DNA from: Moheibacter sp035515075
Lineage (GTDB): Bacteria > Bacteroidota > Bacteroidia > Flavobacteriales > Weeksellaceae
Reading direction: 5' to 3'
NCBI GenBank assembly: GCA_035515075.1
Contig: DATJBZ010000018.1
Location: 42,235-106,234 of the forward strand
DNA length: 64,000 bases
This document shows positions 59,523 through 64,000 of the stretch, in pieces (the stretch's first letter is position 1; every line of letters begins with the position of its first letter). The notes beneath the pieces are model-generated. The model was not told the DNA's origin and searched no databases. It worked only from the letters and a program-made list of their open reading frames with translations. The position numbers and the translations under genes are program-made.

Positions 59523-60890
59523 ATGAAAAGTAGTTTATTGATTTTGTTGTTGCCCTTGTTTCTTTTTGCTCAAAACCAGAAAGATGTCCGCCAATTCAAA
59601 GCCATTTCAGATGAAATTTTATTGCATGGACAGGCTTATGACCAATTGTTTGATTTGACCCAAAACATTGGACATCGCTTGAGCGGTTCTGAAGCGTATG
59701 AAAAAGCAACAACTTGGGCCATGGAACAATTGCAACTGTCTGGTGCGGACTCGGTTTGGTTGCAAGCAGCAGAAGTGCCGGTTTGGGTGAGAGGAGAGGA
59801 AAGTTTACAAATGCAACTGCCTGATGGGAATTGGCGGGATTTGAACTTTTTGTCCTTGGGAAATTCAGAAGGAACGCAAGGTAAGGATTTGGAAGCAGAA
59901 GTGATCATGGTTCACAATATGGACGAATTTGCGGCACTTTCGGCCAGTGAAATCCAAGGTAAAATCGTTTTTTTCAATTATAAATTTCGAGAAGACCATG
60001 TACAAACATTTTTTGGTTACAGTGAAGCTGGAAAATATCGTTTTCAAACCGCTTCCATGGTTGCTGAAAAAGGCGGCGTCATGGTGGTCATTCGTTCGAT
60101 TTCTACCAACTTACGCGATGTGCCGCATACAGGAATGATGGCTTATCATCCTGATTTTCCTAAAATTCCAGCCGTGGCATTGGGCAATCTTTCTGCAGAT
60201 GCTTTGGAGAAAAGTTTATTGGAAAAATCGAAAAGCCAAAAAGTTCGTTTGAAATTGAATTCCAATTGCGAAATGAAGGGCGAAACGATCAACCACAATG
60301 TGATTGGCGAATTGAAAGGAAAAAAAGATGGAAAAATCATCGTGGTCGGTGCGCATTTGGATTCTTGGGACGTTGGTGAAGGCGCGCACGATGACGGTGC
60401 TGGGATTGTTCAGCTTTTTGAAATTTTGCGGACGTTCAAAAAATTGGGCATCGAAAACCAACACACCATTCGTTTTGTTTGTTATGCCAATGAGGAAAAT
60501 GGCGTTCGTGGCGGTGTGAAATATGCGGAAGAAGCCAAACGGAAAAATGAAATTCATTTGTTTGCGATAGAAAGTGACGCAGGTGGATTTTCACCAAGAG
60601 GATTTTCGTTGGACATGGAAGAAAGCAAACGCCAACAAATTCAAAGTTGGGCACCTTTGTTTTTGCCTTATGGTTTTTATGATTTCAGCGGTGTTTATGG
60701 CGGCGTGGACATCAATCCATTAAAGGAATTGATGCAAGTGCCTGTAGCAGGTTTGGTGCCAGATTCTCAGCGTTATTTTGACATTCACCATTCGCCTGAA
60801 GATACTTTTGATAAAATCAACAAAAGGGAATTGCATTTGGGGGCGATTGGCATGGCGCAAATCGTTTACATGATTGATCAATATTGGTAA
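59523..60890 (+). CDS. Secreted M28-family metallopeptidase
   Basis: 455 residues from ATG 59523 (MKSSLLILLLPLFLFAQ, a signal peptide). An earlier in-frame start lies upstream at 59445 but reads into leader sequence. A protease-associated-like insert precedes the M28 domain: VVGAHLDSWDVGEGAHDDGA (His and Asp zinc ligands), CYANEENGVRGG (Glu base), IESDAGGF and HHSPEDTFDKIN. An aminopeptidase or carboxypeptidase acting in the periplasm or outside. Confidence 0.9.
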   Translation: MKSSLLILLLPLFLFAQNQKDVRQFKAISDEILLHGQAYDQLFDLTQNIGHRLSGSEAYEKATTWAMEQLQLSGADSVWLQAAEVPVWVRGEESLQMQLPDGNWRDLNFLSLGNSEGTQGKDLEAEVIMVHNMDEFAALSASEIQGKIVFFNYKFREDHVQTFFGYSEAGKYRFQTASMVAEKGGVMVVIRSISTNLRDVPHTGMMAYHPDFPKIPAVALGNLSADALEKSLLEKSKSQKVRLKLNSNCEMKGETINHNVIGELKGKKDGKIIVVGAHLDSWDVGEGAHDDGAGIVQLFEILRTFKKLGIENQHTIRFVCYANEENGVRGGVKYAEEAKRKNEIHLFAIESDAGGFSPRGFSLDMEESKRQQIQSWAPLFLPYGFYDFSGVYGGVDINPLKELMQVPVAGLVPDSQRYFDIHHSPEDTFDKINKRELHLGAIGMAQIVYMIDQYW

Positions 60891-60896
60891 ACGGTG

Positions 60897-61904
60897 TTAG
60901 AAACTCATGATTTTTACCAACAATTCATTCAACAATTCTCCATCTGAAACATTGCCAGTCGCACCGATCCCTTTGCTTTTGGTGTCCGCTTCTCTCAACA
61001 TGGAAATAATTCTCGTCGCTTTTTTCAAGGGATAATTGTTTGCGGCTGTGGCGGCATCTTTGACAAAAAATGGGTGAATGCCCAATTCTTTGGCGACATT
61101 GTTCTGTGATTTATCGGTCAAAGTATGGTAAACTATGATGTTGGAAAAAGTTTGAAATAAAATGCTCAAAGTCACCACCAACGGGTTGTCTTTTGGATTT
61201 TGACTGAAATATTTGACGATTTGAAAAGCCTTGGCAGCATTTTTTGTTTCAATGGCATTTCTCAATTCGAAATTGTTGTAATCCTTGCTAATCCCAATGT
61301 TTTTTTCTACGACATCTGCAGTGATCTGTTCGTTTTTTACCACGATTTTCAATTTCTGCAATTCGCTGTACACCCTGCCCAAGTCACTGCCCAAAAACTC
61401 ATTGATCATGAATTTCGCTTTGGGTTCAATCGTCAAATTCATTGATCTGGCGGTGGTTTCAATCCAATCTGGAATTTGATTTTCATACAATTTTTTGGCT
61501 TCAAATACGACGGCGTTTTTTTGCAAAACCTTGTAGAGTTTCTTCCTTTTGTCCAAAGTTCTTCCTTTGAAGTTGAAAACCAAAACAGTAGAAGGTTGAG
61601 GTTGTTCTGCGTAGCTTTCCAATTGGTCAATGCTTCTGGACAAATGTTGCGCTTCTTTGACGATGATCACTTGTCGTTCCGCGCCCATGGGAAATTGTTT
61701 GGCCATGCCGACGATTGCGGACAGGTCAACATCATTCCCATACAAGATATTTTGGTTGAACCCTTTTTCGTCATCGGTTAAAACTTCGTCTTCGATGACT
61801 TTAGAAATTTGGTCAATGAAAAATGCTTCCTCTCCCATTAGAAAATAGATGGGGGCGATCTTTTTGTTTTTAATATCTTTGATGATGTTATCAGCTTGAC
61901 TCAT
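60897..61904 (-). CDS. holA: DNA polymerase III subunit delta
   Basis: 335 residues, normal length. YFLMGEEAFFIDQISKVIE at the start, FLGSDLGRVYSELQKLKI in the middle and the C-terminal LGIHPFFVKDAATAANNYP match HolA. It opens the sliding clamp as part of the clamp loader. Its ATG overlaps the ATG of the next, divergent gene (CATG). Confidence 0.93.
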   Translation of the reverse strand: MSQADNIIKDIKNKKIAPIYFLMGEEAFFIDQISKVIEDEVLTDDEKGFNQNILYGNDVDLSAIVGMAKQFPMGAERQVIIVKEAQHLSRSIDQLESYAEQPQPSTVLVFNFKGRTLDKRKKLYKVLQKNAVVFEAKKLYENQIPDWIETTARSMNLTIEPKAKFMINEFLGSDLGRVYSELQKLKIVVKNEQITADVVEKNIGISKDYNNFELRNAIETKNAAKAFQIVKYFSQNPKDNPLVVTLSILFQTFSNIIVYHTLTDKSQNNVAKELGIHPFFVKDAATAANNYPLKKATRIISMLREADTKSKGIGATGNVSDGELLNELLVKIMSF

Positions 61905-62367
61905 GGATGGAATTAAATTAGCGCGTTTGAATTTTCCCGAAAATTACCAATTTCGATTGAAACTGGACGAGTCTCTTCCATATATATATTGTGTGATCCG
62001 AAAAAAATGGTTGTCATTGACACCTGAGGAATGGGTCAGACAACACATTGTACATTATTTGATCCAAGAAAAAAAATACGCCAAATCTGCCATCAATACG
62101 GAAGTGGTGGTGGAAATCAATGGTTTGAAAAAGCGGGCAGACATTGTTGTGTTTAAAAAAGAAAAGCCTTGGATCATTATTGAGTGCAAAGCGCCAAGTG
62201 TGACCATTGATCAGAAAGCTTTTGATCAGATCGCCCGTTACAATTTGTCTTTGAATGCAGATTGTTTGATGGTTTCCAATGGATTGAATCATTATTATTG
62301 CCAAATGGACATGGAAAACCAACGTTATCATTTTTTGGAAGAATTGCCTCAAGCGGTACGCTCTTGA
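61903..62367 (+). CDS. HsdR N-terminal-like (PD-(D/E)XK) domain protein
   Basis: 154 residues. VRKKWLSLTPEEWVRQH-like segment (IRKKWLSLTPEEWVRQHIVH) and KRADIVVFKKEKPWIIIECK, where D...E-x-K is the nuclease-type motif of type I restriction HsdR N-terminal domains. Stand-alone members occur next to holA in many Flavobacteriia; function unknown, perhaps DNA handling. The first ATG (61903) lies inside the divergent holA start; a later TTG at 61926 would begin at NFPENYQF, closer to the family start. Confidence 0.8.
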   Translation: MDGIKLARLNFPENYQFRLKLDESLPYIYCVIRKKWLSLTPEEWVRQHIVHYLIQEKKYAKSAINTEVVVEINGLKKRADIVVFKKEKPWIIIECKAPSVTIDQKAFDQIARYNLSLNADCLMVSNGLNHYYCQMDMENQRYHFLEELPQAVRS

Positions 62368-62442
62368 ATTTGAAATCAATCGATTGCTTTTTTTGTTCAA
62401 TTTTTCTTCAGCTATTTTTTAACGATTAAATTTTAAAGAAAA

Positions 62443-62462
62443 ATACTATGCACGCATAGTAT
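62443..62462. promoter_or_regulatory. 20-bp palindrome, probable MarR operator
   Basis: ATACTATGC-AC-GCATAGTAT, two perfect 9-base arms. It lies just upstream of the -7 box at 62470 and covers the -33 region of the marR promoter, so binding would block transcription. Confidence 0.7.
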
Positions 62463-62469
62463 TTTTTGT

Positions 62470-62477
62470 TATATTTG
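62470..62477 (+). promoter_or_regulatory. -7 box of the marR operon
   Basis: TATATTTG, 22 bases before the marR ATG; the upstream half of the promoter is inside the palindrome. Confidence 0.65.
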
Positions 62478-62499
62478 GGTAATAGTTTGAAAGAGACGT

Positions 62500-62958
62500 A
62501 TGAGTGAAAATAAATTGGCCATTGACCAGTATTTGCGATTTACTTGGTTGGCGATGCAGAAAATGTACAATGAAGAAGCGTCAAAGTTCAATTCGACCAT
62601 GGTGATGGGATTTACCTTGTTGTCCATCGACCCAAAAACAGGCACGCCAAGTACTTCCTTGGGACCGAAAATGGGTGTAGAACCGACGAGTTTGTCGCGA
62701 ACTTTAAAGAGTTTGGAGGAGAAAGGGTTGATTCTAAGAAAGAAAAATCCGAAAGATGGGAGAGGCGTTTTGATTGTTTTGACCGAAGAAGGTTTGGCGA
62801 TGAGAGATGTTTCGAAAGAAGTGGTTTTGAATTTTTATGAAGCCTTGGATCAATCGATTAGTGAAGAAGAATTGTCGGTTTTTTATGGTGTTTTGAATAA
62901 AATCAATGCAATCGCCAACGACAAAAGTATATTTCAAAAAGAAAAAGAATTACAATAA
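62500..62958 (+). CDS. MarR-family transcriptional regulator
   Basis: 152 residues. Winged helix with MGVEPTSLSRTLKSLEEKGL (recognition helix) and RKKNPKDGRGVLIVLTEEG (wing), flanked by dimer helices. It lies 20 bases upstream of the 3-hydroxyacyl-CoA dehydrogenase gene, so it probably controls a fatty-acid or aromatic acyl-CoA degradation operon, and itself, through the palindrome at its promoter. The ligand is likely an acyl-CoA; inference. Confidence 0.88.
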   Translation: MSENKLAIDQYLRFTWLAMQKMYNEEASKFNSTMVMGFTLLSIDPKTGTPSTSLGPKMGVEPTSLSRTLKSLEEKGLILRKKNPKDGRGVLIVLTEEGLAMRDVSKEVVLNFYEALDQSISEEELSVFYGVLNKINAIANDKSIFQKEKELQ

Positions 62959-62978
62959 AATATAAAAAAACAAATGAA

Positions 62979-64000
62979 ATGAATAGGCACATTAAACATG
63001 TTACAGTATTAGGTTCTGGAGTCATGGGCTCTGGAATAGCCTGTCATTTGGCTGGAATTGGTGTTCAAGTTTTGTTACTTGATATGCCAACCGAAGGAAC
63101 AGACAGAAACAAAATTGCCAGAGATCATTTGGCTTTTGCTTTGAAGTCGAATCCTTCACCGATTTATGACAAAGCTTTTGCTTCGAGAATTACCGTTGGG
63201 AATTTTGACGATGATTTAGAAAAAATAAAAAATTCCGATTGGATCATCGAAGTAATCATTGAACGATTGGATATCAAACAATCGATGTTTGAAAAAGTGG
63301 ACAAAGTGAGAAAAGAAGGAACTTTGATTACATCCAATACGTCGGGAATTCCGATTCATCTGATGGCAGAAGGACGATCCGAAGATTTTCAAAAACATTT
63401 TTGTGGAACGCATTTCTTCAATCCACCCCGTTATTTGAAACTATTTGAAATCATTCCAGGTCCAAAAACAGATCCGTCGGTCATTGATTTTTTCACCACT
63501 TATGCGGAGAAATTCTTAGGGAAAACGCCCGTGATCTGTAAAGATACACCTGGCTTTATCGGAAACAGAGTAGGGGTTTATTCGATGGCGAAAGTAATGG
63601 AATTGGCGCAAGAAATCGGTTTAACGATCGAAGAAGCTGATACTTTGACGGGTTCTATTTTAGGAAGACCCAAAACAGGTACTTTTAAATTGGCTGATTT
63701 GGTCGGACTGGATACCGCAGCCAATGTGACCAAAGGTTTGCAGCAAAATTGTCCAAACGATGCATTCATTCAAGATTTGAAAGGTTCAAAAGTTTTGGAC
63801 TTCTTAATTGAAAATAAATTCTTTGGAGACAAAGCGCAAAAAGGTTTTTACTATAAAGCATTCAATAAAGAAACAAAAGCAACCGATCGTTTTGCATTGG
63901 ATCTTGAAAAGTTAGAATACCGTCCATTAGAACGTGAAAAGCTAGCAGTAGTAGAAACAGCCAAACAAGCAGGAGGAATTAAAAACAGATTGGGCGTTTT
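62979..64000 (+). CDS. 3-hydroxyacyl-CoA dehydrogenase (FadB/FadJ-type), N-terminal part cut by window edge
   Basis: Open from ATG 62979 to the window edge, 340 residues seen. An earlier ATG at 62974 meets a stop at once. NAD site VTVLGSGVMGSGIACHL, catalytic region GTHFFNPPRYLKLFEIIPG with the His, KDTPGFIGNRVG before the C-terminal domain, and LGRPKTGTFKLADLVGLDTA. Bacteroidota homologues are about 800 residues with an enoyl-CoA hydratase part following; that part would lie outside. It oxidises 3-hydroxyacyl-CoA in beta-oxidation. Co-transcribed with marR. Confidence 0.93.
   Translation, partial: MNRHIKHVTVLGSGVMGSGIACHLAGIGVQVLLLDMPTEGTDRNKIARDHLAFALKSNPSPIYDKAFASRITVGNFDDDLEKIKNSDWIIEVIIERLDIKQSMFEKVDKVRKEGTLITSNTSGIPIHLMAEGRSEDFQKHFCGTHFFNPPRYLKLFEIIPGPKTDPSVIDFFTTYAEKFLGKTPVICKDTPGFIGNRVGVYSMAKVMELAQEIGLTIEEADTLTGSILGRPKTGTFKLADLVGLDTAANVTKGLQQNCPNDAFIQDLKGSKVLDFLIENKFFGDKAQKGFYYKAFNKETKATDRFALDLEKLEYRPLEREKLAVVETAKQAGGIKNRLGV

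Noticed and set aside
1..64000. CRISPR array, tRNA or rRNA genes
   Set aside because: No regularly spaced repeats, no T-loop pattern with an acceptor stem and no rRNA segments were seen by eye.

Overview
The window comes from an AT-rich Bacteroidota chromosome, most probably class Flavobacteriia and perhaps near Weeksellaceae. Four things point there: GLPGLI-family proteins (16.2-17.8 kb); Bacteroidota-type promoters with a -7 box TAnnTTTG at many gene starts; an rplQ with a long acidic tail; and GSCFA, DUF4260 and lipocalin-like lipoprotein genes. The family guess is weak. No rRNA, tRNA, CRISPR array, prophage or complete insertion sequence was seen. Both ends cut a gene: sucA on the left (minus strand) and a 3-hydroxyacyl-CoA dehydrogenase on the right.

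Layout. 0-13 kb is housekeeping and metabolism: sucA, a universal stress protein, an FAH-family enzyme, a glutamate-synthase-like flavoprotein plus aldehyde dehydrogenase operon, a cold-shock protein, two hemerythrin-type proteins, a zinc metallopeptidase, polyprenyl synthase-GSCFA-TatD, an EamA transporter and a periplasmic ecotin. 13-21 kb is the accessory core. It holds a minus-strand operon (86-residue secreted cysteine peptide, two GLPGLI proteins, one outer-membrane barrel receptor) beside a small surface-type lipoprotein, and the lipoprotein is divergent from a membrane-tethered TPR/AraC regulator. A perfect 30-bp palindrome sits between the last two.

21-29 kb has an MBL hydrolase, an S9 peptidase, a YebC-type regulator, argS, a small RNA and trhO. 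29.2-36.8 kb is a ribosomal block, rpsH to rplQ with secY, infA and rpoA. It starts abruptly at rpsH behind its own promoter, so the usual S10-spc cluster is broken upstream. 36.9-43.7 kb is metabolic: tesB with a nitronate-monooxygenase-like gene, aminopeptidase P, an SPFH protein, DUF4260 and a trimethylamine monooxygenase. 44.0-46.3 kb holds two toxin-antitoxin modules around an unknown membrane protein. A 101-bp direct repeat lies upstream of both antitoxins, and one toxin is cut short by a nonsense codon. 46.4-64 kb returns to core genes (ffh, accA, fabI, thyA, holA), a HipA-like kinase with DUF3037, an M1 and an M28 peptidase, two tandem small barrels, a second copy of the small RNA and a MarR-controlled beta-oxidation operon.

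Most notable: (1) a two-copy small RNA with its own promoter, a 36-nt core (35/36 identical) and a compensating terminator stem; (2) the lipoprotein / TPR-AraC / palindrome module next to the secreted-peptide-GLPGLI-barrel operon, a candidate envelope signalling or peptide-handling system; (3) the decayed toxin-antitoxin island; (4) the split ribosomal operon with structured leaders.
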